DNA of 64,000 nucleotides from Ascarosepion bandense (Eukaryota > Mollusca > Cephalopoda > Sepiida > Sepiidae): the NCBI GenBank assembly GCA_037127315.1, contig JBBBDQ010001269.1, positions 2,607,001 through 2,671,000 of the forward strand, written 5' to 3'. This document shows positions 52,660 to 62,594 of this stretch, in pieces (positions within the stretch are counted from its first letter, which is position 1; every line of letters starts with the position of its first letter). The translations under genes and the position numbers were made by a program. Below the pieces are notes generated by a model that saw nothing but the letters and a program-made list of their open reading frames with translations, made no database searches and was not told where the DNA came from.

Positions 52660-52945
52660 AATATGTTTGAACTTTATACTTGATCGATACTCGTATTTAA
52701 GTAGATATTCTGTTTATAATCAATATGTGTCGGTCGAGAGGTATAACACACAGCAGATCAATTGGTGGCTTCCCCTATGTGGATAGGGATCGCAGGTTCG
52801 AATCCTGCCGAATGACACACATTTTCGTAACAAAAAATATCCTAAATGATCAGGCCGGTAGAAATAAATATATAATACTGTTTGATTATAAACAGAATAT
52901 CTACTTAAATACGAGTATCGATCAAAATTAATTTTCAAACAAATC
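52660..52945 (+). mobile_element. class II tRNA-like SINE inside repeat H inverted arms
   Basis: Plus arm 52664-52722 (TGATCGATACTCGTATTTAA) and minus arm 52882-52942 (TTAAATACGAGTATCGATCA) are inverted. Between them, 52726-52818 forms a tRNA-Leu-like sequence: GTGTC/GACAC ends, GGTCGAGAGGTATAA, long variable region with CCCCTATGTGGATAGGG, and T arm GCAGG-TTCGAAT-CCTGC, a perfect 5-bp stem. D and anticodon arms are irregular, so I call it SINE rather than tRNA gene. Confidence 0.65.
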
Positions 52946-53001
52946 ATTTCAAATTTCCTGTTGTTTATAACAGAGTTTTGTTAATCTTCGTTAATATTAT
53001 T

Positions 53002-53058
53002 AGTCATCCACATACAAACCTGTTTCGCTGTATCACAGCTCATCAGTGTGGCTAGACA
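53002..53058 (-). ncRNA. hammerhead ribozyme with covarying stem I
   Basis: Minus strand: stem I CCACA/TGTGG fully paired (other copies CCGTA/TGCGG), outer GTC/GAC pairs, CTGATGA (53046-53040), GCTGT-GAT-ACAGC, GAAA, stem III ACA-GGTT-TGT, cleavage triplet GTA. The stem I change on both strands preserves pairing. Confidence 0.85.
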
Positions 53059-53109
53059 CATCCACCTGCTTCTGGCCGTGATCGAAACTCGACCGATTTG
53101 GTGTCAGTT

Positions 53110-53112
<3 letters not shown>
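53002..53112 (-). mobile_element. SINE-B' copy with intact hammerhead core
   Basis: The minus strand carries a B box-like GAGTTTCGATCACGG, spacer, and hammerhead; the tRNA A box is missing. The (TA)n here (53113-53156) sits at the 5' truncation rather than the 3' end. Confidence 0.75.

Positions 53113-53190
<78 letters not shown>
53113..53190. repeat. (TA)n then (TG)n
   Basis: Compound microsatellite. Confidence 0.95.
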
Positions 53191-53192
<2 letters not shown>

Positions 53193-53282
53193 GGCGTGTG
53201 TATCGTCCTGGCGTCAGCAGGTTTTAAATATTATCTGTCAGTCTATTCTTGATTCATGAAGGCAGAATACTAAAGAATCAGC

Positions 53283-53518
53283 TCAGCTAAGTGGCATACG
53301 TGATAAACTCTTTGGGCGATCATGTCTCGACATGACTGACTGGGCAGAAGATTATCCCGCAGTTGGTTGCCATTGCTTTCTGCGGAAGACAGGTTGCCAT
53401 CTAAGGCTATAGAACGCATTCTGTCCTGTTATATTTAAGTGCATGCAAGCAATTCAACTGGAATTCGAACTCGGATCTCCAATTTCTCGTTTCCCATCCA
53501 CTGCACTACAACGTACAT
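53283..53518 (-). mobile_element. SINE-A, tail type 1
   Basis: Minus strand from A box TAGTGCAGTGGATGG and B box GAGTTCGAATTCCAG through the GACATGATCGCCC block to the AGTGGC end region. About 60 bp of body are deleted. Confidence 0.82.
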
Positions 53519-53519
53519 C

Positions 53520-53588
53520 TCAGTCATGTCTCTTTGGAAACATGATCGCCCAAGCGTGTATCACGCATGGCACTTAACTGACTGACTA
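53520..53588 (+). mobile_element. SINE-A tail fragment in opposite orientation
   Basis: TCAGTCATGTCTCTTTGG ... CACTTAACTGACTGAC is a lone 3' tail, directly abutting the minus-strand SINE-A 5' end. Confidence 0.8.
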
Positions 53589-53689
53589 AAGAATAGCACA
53601 GCTAAAAAGAATTACCATGAAAATATTTATGGAAAGGGCACAGGGAATATTCCTTATAGTGATGAGAAAATAACTAAAGCCGAGATGAC

Positions 53690-54190
53690 ATGTCGTGAAT
53701 GATAATATTGAAGATTCTTCAGTTGATTTTGTCACGAATCTCTAGATATATAACAAAAGAACTGATCGTGTCGTGCAAAAGTATTCCATACGCAAGCGTT
53801 ATGGTAGACTTATAAAGGTGAAAAACAGATTCGAGTGAGAAAAATTGTCTAGCACGAGAGAGGGAACAAAATTTCTTAGCTAAAGACTTAGAAATTGACT
53901 CGATACAATCGTTCCAATTCAGATCAGAGTAAAAACGTTAGACCGAGAAAACGCAGTAAGTTCTATTCCTGCAGATAATCGAAATACTGATACTCAAAAA
54001 TTTTCTGTAAGACGATTTAAAAGAGCTGATTGGTGTTTGCAGTTTTAAAACTATGGATTTTTTTTTTTTGCTCTGGTAAAAAACAGACTGAATGCCATTT
54101 TCGAAACTAGATTTTATACAATTTATCAGATTTGTCATTAATACAGGAGTAAATGGCTATATAATCGCCATAGACCTTCATTTTGCTATT
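53690..54190 (-). pseudogene. CR1-like LINE fragment (minus)
   Basis: Minus strand with frame changes: SDLNWNDCIESISKSLAKKF, CSLSRARQFFSLESVFHLYK, STITLAYGILLHD. Same thumb-region signature as 24.6 kb (W...I..I.KS..K...SL.RAR.FFS.ES..H.YKS.I). Adjacent to an oppositely oriented fragment. Confidence 0.6.
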
Positions 54191-54229
54191 TGATAAAAAG
54201 AACAAACAATTTTCTAAAAATTTAATAAC

Positions 54230-54905
54230 CCTTTAACTTGATCCAAAGTCTGTCAAACTCTTTCGACCAATCTTAACTGTAGCTAGGCATATTTTCTCAG
54301 CAATATAAATCTACCATCCGCCCGTGCATTTAATACTGCTGCCATATCTGTTCGGGTGCTCCTGCTATCCACCTTGGTGTCCTTGACAATATCCAACAAA
54401 GAATCCCGATTTGTCAGCTCAGATACAGTCACTTTCTCACCGGTGCAATGTGGCTTCCCTTAGTCTCTTCTACAAAAATATTTTCACGGCTTCTGCTTCG
54501 ATGAACTTAGCTCACTGGTGCCCCTATATATGAATTTACTCGAGCCACAAGATTAGAAAACTAGGTCCCATTCTTTTACTGTGAAACCAATAAAATGTAA
54601 ACCCATATTCTACTTCATCAGCTTCTTTTCTCGCACTTCCCGCCTGTGGAATTCCTTTCCATTTACATGCTTCGCTAACAGCTACAATCTCCAAGAATGT
54701 AAATGTAAAGTCAGTAGTCATCTCCTATCTCACTAACCTGCATCCTCTCTCTCATGCTCCTTTCTCCGTCCACTGCACTCTCATCAGTATTCTCATCCTT
54801 CTCTTACCCACTTTTGACACCCCTATAACCTGTCACTTTTTCTCATAACTTTCCTCCTATGTAATCTCCTGCAAAACAGTGACAGTAAAATGCCTTGTTT
54901 GGGGC
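54230..54905 (+). pseudogene. CR1-like LINE 3' portion (plus)
   Basis: Reads IYHPPVHLILLPYLFGCSCY-type RT end, then LDKLQKRICRLVSSDTVTFS, LLQKYFHGFCFDELSSLVPL, KTRSHSFTVKPIKC, SRTSRLWNSFP, NLQECKCKVSSH, and a 3' end CAGTGACAGTAAAATGCCTT. This is the standard C-terminus of jockey/CR1-type LINEs (R.SH.F.V......R...F..R..RLWNSLP...L..FK..V..HL). Stops and frameshifts present. Confidence 0.65.
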
Positions 54906-54957
54906 GGTACGATTATAAAAAAATAGGCTTTAACACATTCTAACTTGAGAAGCGTTA

Positions 54958-54976
54958 TATATATATATATATATTT

Positions 54977-55017
<41 letters not shown>
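54958..55017. repeat. (TA)n microsatellite
   Basis: TA repeats with TTTATACA interruption. Confidence 0.95.
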
Positions 55018-55021
<4 letters not shown>

Positions 55022-55099
55022 ACATGCCTGTTCACAGAATGTATCTCTGGTAATAATAATAAACCCACTACCTATACTGGTTTAAACTTACTTGCCACT

Positions 55100-55250
55100 A
55101 TTCTGATAACAGTTCAATTAAACAACCTTTCTTAGAAAAACATAGCCATGTAGGTAATATTAGACAGATTTTAGTCGATAAGACACACAGTGAAACGAAT
55201 CTTCAGATATTAGAGGCAATCTACATTAAGTCAAAGCATTTAGACATTTG
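55100..55250 (+). pseudogene. PLE C-terminal fragment
   Basis: Reads HSHVGNIRQILVDKTHSETN, LQILEAIYIKSKHLDIW, then the GGTTCTGTTAACATTTCGG block. PLE GIY-YIG C-terminus as at 48.2 and 50.0 kb. Confidence 0.6.
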
Positions 55251-55591
55251 GTTCTGTTAACATTTCGGTCTCTCACGTGGTGTGACGCCATAGAACTGCA
55301 TTACTAATTTACGACCTGCGTCTGCTATTCGGTGAATATCGTCATCGCATATGTCAACACGAGATAATCTCATCTTTGATGGTGGATGTCTTTATGTTAA
55401 CGTCACTGCAACCTATCTGAAGATGGTTCATGTGAGTCGAAACCTTCGAATCAGTATAATAAAAAATTATCCAAATATTGGACAATTTTTGTGTTTATTT
55501 TCACCTGAAATTAAACCAAAAATACGATGCTTAGAACTCATGATTGACATAATAGATATTTATTGTCTGTTTTATCTAAATATATATGTTT

Positions 55592-55597
<6 letters not shown>
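55251..55597 (+). mobile_element. PLE terminal repeat (HHR3 family)
   Basis: Follows the PLE C-terminus: GATGGTGGATGTCTTTATG, hammerhead-like core CTGAAGA (55417), GGTTCATGTGAGTC, GAAACC, then the AAAATACGATGCTTAGAA region, ending in a microsatellite. It gives the complete 3'-end order coding sequence, 3' UTR, core, distal repeat. Confidence 0.68.

Positions 55598-55675
<78 letters not shown>
55598..55675. repeat. (CA)n then (TA)n
   Basis: Compound microsatellite at the distal end of the PLE terminal repeat. Confidence 0.95.
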
Positions 55676-55676
<1 letters not shown>

Positions 55677-55925
55677 TTGTATTCATCAATGATCTTCCTG
55701 TTATAGTTTCTAAGTTGGAATTTTTGCAGATGACATACCATCTACTTCCGTTTCAATAACAAATCTACGCGAGCTGACAATGTAGATCTAACATAAAACC
55801 CTAAAAAGGACCCCCAATTCATGGCGGATTGGGGTAAGAAATAGCTTGTAAATTTTAAAGCTTCCAAAGCTAAGCTGTTTTCTTTTAACCTTTATAGGAA
55901 AGAATTTCCTATGTTCTGTTAATAT

Positions 55926-56525
55926 GGATCGCACTAGTCTCCTTGAAAGCAATATAGTACGCCTCCTCGGCCTCACTCTATCAGTCGATCTCAAGTGAAA
56001 TAAATACATTGAATCATTAACTACAACCACAGCTAAGAAGGTTGTGTCGCTGTTTTGAACGATGATTTTTCCCGTCAGAATCCATGTTGCATGGAATACT
56101 GTTGCCATATTTGGGTAGGTGTTTTTACTGATCATGTGGGGGTTACCGACAAAATCTAAATAAGGATCTGTGATGTAATTAGACCAGATTTGACTGCTAG
56201 CCTTCAGCTTTATTCCCTTGTGCCCCGTCCTCATTAATTTACCCGTGCAACTAGATTGGAAACTAGGTCCCACCTTTTCACTATCAAAATAGGCAAATGT
56301 AACCACCATTCTACTCTATCCGTTTCTTTCCTCACCCTTCCTGCCTGCGGAAATCCCTTCTACATGCTTACTTCCTTGATAGAGACAACCTCCAAAAGCT
56401 TAAATGCAAAGACAATTGCAATCTTCTATCTCCGAGACTGCCACCTTTCTCTTACTTTTTCTACAACCTATGTTGTTTTTTTGTCATCCGTTTCCCCCTC
56501 ATTGTAACCCCCGCACACCAGTGGC
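55926..56525 (+). pseudogene. CR1-like LINE 3' portion
   Basis: Reads NIVRLLGLTLSVDLK (55950), then TTTAKKVVSLF, and after a gap KTRSHLFTIKIGKCNHHSTL, SLPACGNPF and LNAKTIAI. Same family as 24.6 and 54.3 kb. Decayed; no RT core. Confidence 0.6.
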
Positions 56526-56583
56526 AGTTAGGAGTGAAATTATTATATACATATGGTGTATGTTTACATTGTATATAACACGA

Positions 56584-56739
56584 TAAAATCCGCCTTCCTC
56601 TACCGAGCAGCCATAGCTCAGAGTTAGAATCGCCGACTAATGTCAGTTTAGTCGGGCTTCAATACTGGCTAGAAGCAATCGGATGTCTAAACGTAATAAT
56701 GAGCTTTAATACAGCAAAACTGCTCTGTCTGCGGATGAC

Positions 56740-56742
<3 letters not shown>
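56584..56742 (+). mobile_element. SINE-B, old copy
   Basis: A box TAGCTCAGAGTTAGAATC, B box GGGCTTCAATACTGG, decayed hammerhead at 56684-56740 (TAATGAG, GCAAAAC) and (TA)n tail. Ribozyme inactive. Confidence 0.82.
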
Positions 56743-56771
<29 letters not shown>

Positions 56772-56814
56772 AACTGTTTATAAAACAAAGATTTCCCCTG
56801 TCCAGGAAACGATA

Positions 56815-57176
56815 TATCTAAAAAGTGTTGAATAGACATAGCAGAGGATGGATGTTTATGATGTTTAATCACGAACCGTTCGAAACATCGTATTTTGGCT
56901 TTAATTTCAGGTGAAAATAAAGACAAAAATTGTCCAACATTTTGGATATTTTTTATTATTTGATCGCGGATCTCTATGTTAACGTCCCTGTAACCTCTCT
57001 GAAGATGGCTCATGTGAGTCGAATGCTTAGAAGCAGCATGATGAAAAAATATCCAAATGTTGGAGAATTTTTATCTTCATTTTCAACTGAAATTAAAGCC
57101 AAAATACGATGTTTAGAACGGCTCCTGATTAAACACAAAAGGCATTCATTGTCTGTTAAATTTAGCAATATATGAT
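56815..57176. mobile_element. PLE terminal repeat palindrome (HHR3 family)
   Basis: Minus half 56830-56955 and plus half 57055-57176 are inverted copies (AAAATACGATG / CATCGTATTTT). Core CTGAAGA at 56999, stem GGCTCA/TGAGTC, then GAAT instead of GAAA, so inactive. Confidence 0.75.
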
Positions 57177-57346
57177 TATATAGTGTTAAATTGTAATAAG
57201 GCTTAGATCTTAAATTGCTGTTTTTACTTTTACTTTTAGTACTTTAATAGAGGAAAGGCATTTTATAATGGATTATCAGATATTTTATCATAATGTGATC
57301 GATATCAAGATAAGATAGGTTGTTAATTGTTATAAACTCTCCACAC

Positions 57347-57348
57347 TA

Positions 57349-57399
<51 letters not shown>

Positions 57400-57570
57400 C
57401 TTTCACACATCATTAATAACTCTACTGTTTAATTATGTATATACAAATATATATATATATATATATAGATATATCACTCTTTCACGCATCAATAATAACT
57501 CTCCTCGTTTATTATATATATATATATATATATATAACACTCTTTCACACATCATTAATAACTCGCCTCA

Positions 57571-57611
<41 letters not shown>
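57347..57611. repeat. (TA)n with a 27-bp interspersed unit, 3 copies
   Basis: CACTCTTTCACACATCATTA and variants at about 57399, 57475 and 57539, each followed by ATAACTC and (TA)n. A compound minisatellite; a fourth partial unit is at 58686. Confidence 0.85.
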
Positions 57612-57616
<5 letters not shown>

Positions 57617-58125
57617 TATCGAGGCAGCAGATAAGTTTCCAAACATATACTGTTAAATATAAGAGAAAATGAATGTCTATTATTGTTAATCATGAGCCGT
57701 TCTAAACATCGTATTTTGGCTTTTATTTCAGGTGAAAATAAAGACCCAAATTCTCCAACATTTGGATAATCCTCCATTAAGCTGGTTCCTAGCTTTCGGC
57801 TGATATGAGCCATCTTCAGAGAGATTACAAGGACGTTAACATACGAACATCCACCATCAGCGACGATTTTATCTTGTGTTGACATAAAACTTCGCTAAGC
57901 AACGATAACAGTTAACAAAAATAGCAAACGCAGTTCGTAAATTTGTAATGCAGTTCTATAACGTCACACTGCGTGAGAGCTTGAAATGGTAACAGAACCA
58001 TATATTTAAATGCAATTTAAATATATATGACCAGATTTAAACGCGATTTTATAAAGTGTGGTTTATTTGGATTTAATGGAGATGGCCTTCAATATCTGAA
58101 ATATCTTTTTACTGCCTGTATGATG
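57612..58125 (-). mobile_element. PLE 3' end: GIY-YIG C-terminus, UTR and terminal repeat
   Basis: Minus strand order: IFQILKAISIKSKPHFIKSR, LNLVIYI, stop (58105-57990), UTR with GTGACGTTATAGAACTGC, GGTGGATGTTCGTATG, core CTGAAGA (57819-57813), GGCTCATATCAGCC stem, GAAA (57797-57794), distal repeat to GCCTCGATACACTA and (TA)n. The clearest copy linking PLE coding sequence to this hammerhead-like repeat. Stem III is only the palindrome AGCT and stem I is weak, so ribozyme activity is uncertain. Confidence 0.7.
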
Positions 58126-58127
58126 GT

Positions 58128-58650
58128 GGATGTTTTTATGTTAATGTCCTCGTAACCTCTCTGAAGATGGCACATGTGTGCCGAAAGCTTAGAACCAACT
58201 TAATAAAAAATTATCGAAATGCTGGTGAATCTTTGCCATCTTCAAAGAGGTTATTAAGACGGTAATACAATAACATCCACCATCAACGACGATTTTATTT
58301 TGTGTTGACATAAAACTCCGCTAGGCAACGGCAAGAGTTACCAAATATAACAAACGCAGTTTGCAAATGTGCAATGCGGTTCTATGACGTCACACCGCGT
58401 GATAGCGCGAAATGACAACAAAACCATGTAGTCAAATGTAATGTGTTATGAAGATGGCTCATGTGAGCAGAAAGCTTAGAACCAGATTAATAAAAAATTA
58501 TCCAAATGTTGGAGAATTTTTGTCTTTGTTTTCAACTGAAATTAAAGCCAAAATACGACGTTCAGAACGGCTCATGGTTAAACATAATAGACATTCATTG
58601 TCTCTTATATGTAACAGTATATGTTTAGAAAATTATTTGCTTCCTCGATA

Positions 58651-58660
<10 letters not shown>
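58128..58660. mobile_element. PLE terminal-repeat pieces in alternating orientation
   Basis: 58128-58235 plus (core CTGAAGA at 58161, GGCACATGTGTGCC stem, GAAA at 58183); 58236-58440 minus UTR piece (GACGTCACACCGCG); 58441-58660 plus distal repeat ending TCGATACACTA and (TA)n. Confidence 0.7.
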
Positions 58661-58689
<29 letters not shown>

Positions 58690-58690
58690 T
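58661..58690. repeat. (TA)n
   Basis: TA repeats ending the PLE terminal repeat. Confidence 0.95.
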
Positions 58691-58756
58691 CTTTAATACA
58701 TCATTTGTGTGTATCTCTCTCAATCTCTCGCTCTCTCTTTAAATATAGAAATAGAT

Positions 58757-58792
58757 GTAGAGAGAGAGAGAGACAGAAGGGGAGTAGGAGTG

Positions 58793-58828
<36 letters not shown>
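58757..58828. repeat. (GA)n microsatellite
   Basis: GA repeats with an interruption at 58772-58795. Confidence 0.95.
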
Positions 58829-58831
<3 letters not shown>

Positions 58832-59525
58832 TAGGGAAATAGAGATCGCAAGACTGTTTGATATGTTCTCTGGATAATCATGATAACGCTAGTGTTAATG
58901 CTAATTTTTCGTAGTTTATGCACTTCTGTGTTTTTGCGAAGCTTTGTGTCTGTTACTATGAATATATTTAATCAGTTCTTGAAACGAATGAGGAATTACG
59001 TCTACAAAATACTTTCAAATCAAATTCTCTTTACAGAATCTTTCACTCGCGAGAAAATGCTGGCGTTGGTGAAGTCGATTTTTCAATAAATGTGTCTGTT
59101 CAGTGTTCCTCCACGATAAAGACAAAAGCATCCAATCACTCTCCCCACTCTGTCTCTCTCTCTCTTTCTCTTTCTCTCCCTGTTTTTCTCTCTCTTTCTC
59201 TGTTATGCGTTGAAACAGAGACAGGCATGCGCATTATGGACTGAATATGTTACGTTATACATTGGTATATGTGTAGAATCAACATTTTTGTCAAAGAGGA
59301 TTTGAAGACTAAATATATATATTTTTTTTTAAATCATTTTACTTTTAGAATGACGATAATGTCACTATGAAGCAAAGGATTGCTGACGTGATGGAGCTTA
59401 AGAAGATTTTAGTAAAGGGAAATAAGTTTCAAAGAACAGGGTTCAGAAACGATAGCGATTGATTTTGCTTTTAATTTTTTTGAAGAACGTAGGTGGAAAG
59501 CAAGAAAATAAAAACATTGAGTTGG
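58829..59525. other. no gene recognised; short (CT)n
   Basis: CT-rich run at about 59150-59200; otherwise unidentified. Confidence 0.4.
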
Positions 59526-59795
59526 TTGGTTGTTTTGTTTTTATGGCATATCAACACCTCAGCGGTTCATTTATTGCCAACTAAATGTTATTTATTTATT
59601 GCTGGTAATACCTTTTCTTTCAAAAATTTATTGTTGTTTTTATATAAGTTTTGTGTCTAGTAATCCTTTTTTCTTTTCGAGTATCAAGATTCATTGGGAT
59701 TTGTTTTTAAGGGCAGGCTCCTCAAGTCCTACCCTTGTTATTTAACACATAACTGGAGGGAATCGACGGATTAATACATTTCCCAAGGGTACCAG
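59526..59795 (-). mobile_element. composite SINE-A, tail type 2, head missing
   Basis: Minus strand: SINE-A body fragment (GGTATTAATCCGTCGATTCC), then the AATCCCAATGAATCTTG tail and ATGCCATAAAAACAAAAC end, as in the complete copy at 33711-34132. 5S and tRNA parts absent. Confidence 0.78.
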
Positions 59796-60005
59796 TGCCT
59801 TGGTAGTCGTAGACCTGTAAACCTCTAGTGGAAACCCTCTAGTGGAAGACCAATACACCACTATGCGTCCTGGCCTTCGTCTGTCTTTATGACTGACGCC
59901 AGCCAATGACATTACTGTGAGGTGGAAACAAGGTGTATGCATATTCATCACATATATATTACATCAGATAGATAGATAGATAAATAGATAGTGATATGTC
60001 CTGGA

Positions 60006-60048
<43 letters not shown>

Positions 60049-60310
60049 TTCGAGGTAGCAAGCGGTTTTGGCAAATGTAACCGGTTAGGACAATCTAGTA
60101 GGTAGACGTAATGGACGGTACTCATCGTATGCAGTATCCTGCGAGGTAGACCAATAGTCGTATAGACTTATGGACGTAGACCTATAGACCTATAGACGTA
60201 AACCTCTATACGTCCTCGCCTTCGTCTGTATTTATGGCTGACACCAGCCAATCACATTACTGTGAGGGGGATCCAAGGTGTATACATATTCATTACATAT
60301 TCATTTACAA
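59796..60310 (+). repeat. repeat family J, one partial and one longer copy
   Basis: 59796-59985 and 60050-60310 share CCTTCGTCTGT, GGCTGACRCCAGCCAAT and ACATTACTGTGAGG blocks. The second begins GTAGCAAGCGGTTTTGGC. (TA)n at 60010-60047 separates them. Inverted copy at 62633-62890. Class unknown. Confidence 0.7.
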
Positions 60311-60816
60311 ACTCTTGTACAATGTTTTCCCTATTATCGATAATAATTTACTGCATTAACTGCTTTTTTCGTTTTCGCTGTTTTGGTTTCGTAATTCGTT
60401 ATAGTCTGTATTCTTTATATCCTGCAAACGAGAACAGAAAATTTACTAGATGTCATTTTTAATATGGAGATGGATTTTGGGAATCTTCGAGAGAATAATT
60501 TCCCAATCGAAACTGTCTAAACCAGCGTTGACGTGTCGGCACACTTAAAGCTTAATTTGCAAAAACAGAACGAATATCTCTTGCAAACGACATTTTTGAA
60601 AAGCCATCTTTGAATTCATACAGCATACAGTGTCTGATATGTGACAGATCCACACTCATTTTAAAAGCAGAAAATCGATATAACATTTACCCACACTGAT
60701 ATTAAGTATTCTGCAATGAAATGCGCATTTGAATGAAAAATTAATGGTTGTTCTACTGTAAATATTCAAACAGTAAAACAGTGCCCCAAAAGTAATGATG
60801 TCAATAATTTCCGGCC

Positions 60817-60819
<3 letters not shown>
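60311..60819. other. no gene recognised
   Basis: No recognised motif. Confidence 0.4.

Positions 60820-60911
<92 letters not shown>
60820..60911. repeat. (CA)n then (TA)n
   Basis: Compound microsatellite at the edge of the family L fold-back element. Confidence 0.95.
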
Positions 60912-60915
<4 letters not shown>

Positions 60916-60954
60916 ATTATATTTGAGAACATGTACATAACTTCTCTATATATA

Positions 60955-61011
60955 ATCGCTACGAAGGCGCATCCGTTTCTGCATCGGAGTACCGATGCTT
61001 CGTCAGGCGAT
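60955..61011 (-). ncRNA. hammerhead-like structure (HHR4), minus arm
   Basis: Minus strand: stem I ATCGC/GCGAT, CTGACGA (61006-61000), stem GCATCGG/CCGATGC, GAAA, stem III ACGGA/TTCGT, then A. One unpaired A on each side of stem II departs from the consensus G-C at 10.1/11.1. Confidence 0.55.
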
Positions 61012-61472
61012 GTGGTACTGGGAATCCTTTATATGAAAATAGAAAATTAAAACTTACAAATTTAATAGTGAAAATGATTTCCAAAATATGATCTAATTAA
61101 AAATCAAAGATTTAAAATTAAAAATTGAACAGAGAAAGCGATTCCCAAACAATGATATAAAAAATCAAAAATTAAAAATGTAAGACAAAAAACACATTCC
61201 CTAAACCCAATATTAAGATTAAACATGCAAACTTACACCGATTGTAAAAACTCTGCAAAAATAAAATTAAACAAAAAAAAAACATCCGCACCAACTAATA
61301 AATTCCAACGGTCACAGACTGACTCCATTATCTTGCTAACACCCACCAACACACACTAACACTCTCCACAAAAAATTCCAACTGTCAACGAAATATCACA
61401 ATATCAGAACCCCCAGCCAATACCCCTAACAAAACGAAATAAATAAAATTGAAAAGGATTCCCAGTACCACA

Positions 61473-61529
61473 TCGCCTGACGAAGCATCGGTACTCCGAT
61501 GCAGAAACGGACACACCTTCGTAGCGATT
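61473..61529 (+). ncRNA. hammerhead-like structure (HHR4), plus arm
   Basis: Same structure: stem I ATCGC/GCGAT, CTGACGA at 61478-61484, stem GCATCGG/CCGATGC, GAAA at 61505-61508, stem III ACGGA/TTCGT and cleavage triplet GTA. Loop sequence differs from the minus copy (CACACC versus TGCGCC) while stems are kept. Confidence 0.55.
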
Positions 61530-61799
61530 ATGTATATAAAGAAGTTATGTACATGTTCTAAAATATAATTTATAATAAATATTCACAGCTCTATAAAGAA
61601 AATTATATATCGAGCACTGCTTTAAATTAATGTTTTGGACGTGGAAAGAATTCTTCGTTCTATATTCACTCGGATATATATAAATATATATAAACGATAA
61701 TAATGATCGTTTGAAACCAGAAATTATGTCAGTCAGTAGAAATCTGAAAGAAAGCAGACTTTCTCAACATCAGAGATAGCGTATTAATAGGATTCAGTC

Positions 61800-61972
61800 G
61801 GTCAGTTAAGTGTCATACGTGATACGCGATTGGGCGATCATGTCTCGAAAGAGACATGACTAACTGGGCAGATTTTCTCGCCGTGGGTTGTCATTGCTTT
61901 CTGCAGCAGACAGGTTGCCGACCAAGGCTATAGAACCCAATCTACCCTATTATTTCACTCATACTGAAGAAG
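61800..61972 (-). mobile_element. SINE-A, 3' half
   Basis: Minus strand from ATAGGGTAGATTGGGTTC through the GTCATGTCTCTTTCGAGAC hairpin to the ACACTTAACTGACC end; the tRNA part is missing. Followed by a short (GAA)n. Confidence 0.82.
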
Positions 61973-62099
61973 AAGAAGAGATAGATAATAATATATTAAC
62001 TATAATTAGTGGGGTCTCAGTTTATTACTATATAGCAACAGAAAACCGATTCCCCACTTTATGTCCAGTAGAAGTTTTAATTATGTTTCCAACTATTAT

Positions 62100-62402
62100 G
62101 TTCACTCAGTCAGTTTAAGTGCCATATGTGATATATGCTTGGGCGATCATGTCTCGAAAGAGACATGACTGACTGAGCAAAAGATTATCATGCAGTCGGT
62201 TGCCATTGATTTCTGCGGTAGACTGGTTACTGACCAAGGCTATAGAAACGAATGTACCCTATTATTTAATCTGTAACTGAAGAGACGGATTAATACATTT
62301 CCCAAGGGTATTTGCACGTAAGTGAATGGAAGGAATTCAAATGGAATTCGAACTCGGCTGCCCGGTTTCTCGTTCCGAGACGATATCCGCTGCACAACAA
62401 CG
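62100..62402 (-). mobile_element. SINE-A, tail type 1, near full length
   Basis: A box TTGTGCAGCGGATATCG (about 62395), B box GAGTTCGAATTCCATTTG, body, tail with the GTCATGTCTCTTTCGAGACA hairpin and CACTTAAACTGACTGAG end. SINE-B abuts its 5' end exactly. Confidence 0.85.
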
Positions 62403-62589
62403 CTACTGGGCGTGTATAATGATAATATACAGGCAAAAAAGTCTGCCTCTTTCTACTGAGTGCCCATAGCTCAGAGGTAGAATCGCCGACTGACGCCAAT
62501 TCGGTCGGGTTTCACCCAGGATCAAAAGCAACTGGCTGCCTAACCGTATTGATAAGATGTGATACAGCGAAACACATCTGTCTGCGGAT

Positions 62590-62594
<5 letters not shown>
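62403..62594 (+). mobile_element. SINE-B, tRNA boxes intact, ribozyme decayed
   Basis: Hairpin GTGTATAATGATAATATAC, A box TAGCTCAGAGGTAGA, B box region GGGTTTCACCCAGG (shortened), then 62536-62593: TTGATAA instead of CTGATGA, with stem I CCGTA/TGCGG and stem III still paired, and (TA)n tail. Ribozyme inactive. Confidence 0.85.

Larger units (their letters stand above)
60912..61680. mobile_element. family L fold-back element with two hammerhead-like cores (HHR4)
   Basis: Inverted arms 60912-61040 and 61450-61575 bracket about 410 bp of A-rich sequence; each arm carries the same hammerhead-like structure. The plus arm runs on into the B'-A' sequence also found at 28.7-28.9 kb (GCTTTAAATTAATGTTTTGG). 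Confidence 0.75.

Noticed and set aside
52726..52818. Functional tRNA-Leu gene
   Set aside because: The T arm is perfect, but the anticodon arm does not give a clean 7-nt loop and the acceptor stem is only partly paired. A related degenerate copy at 22.5 kb indicates a SINE.
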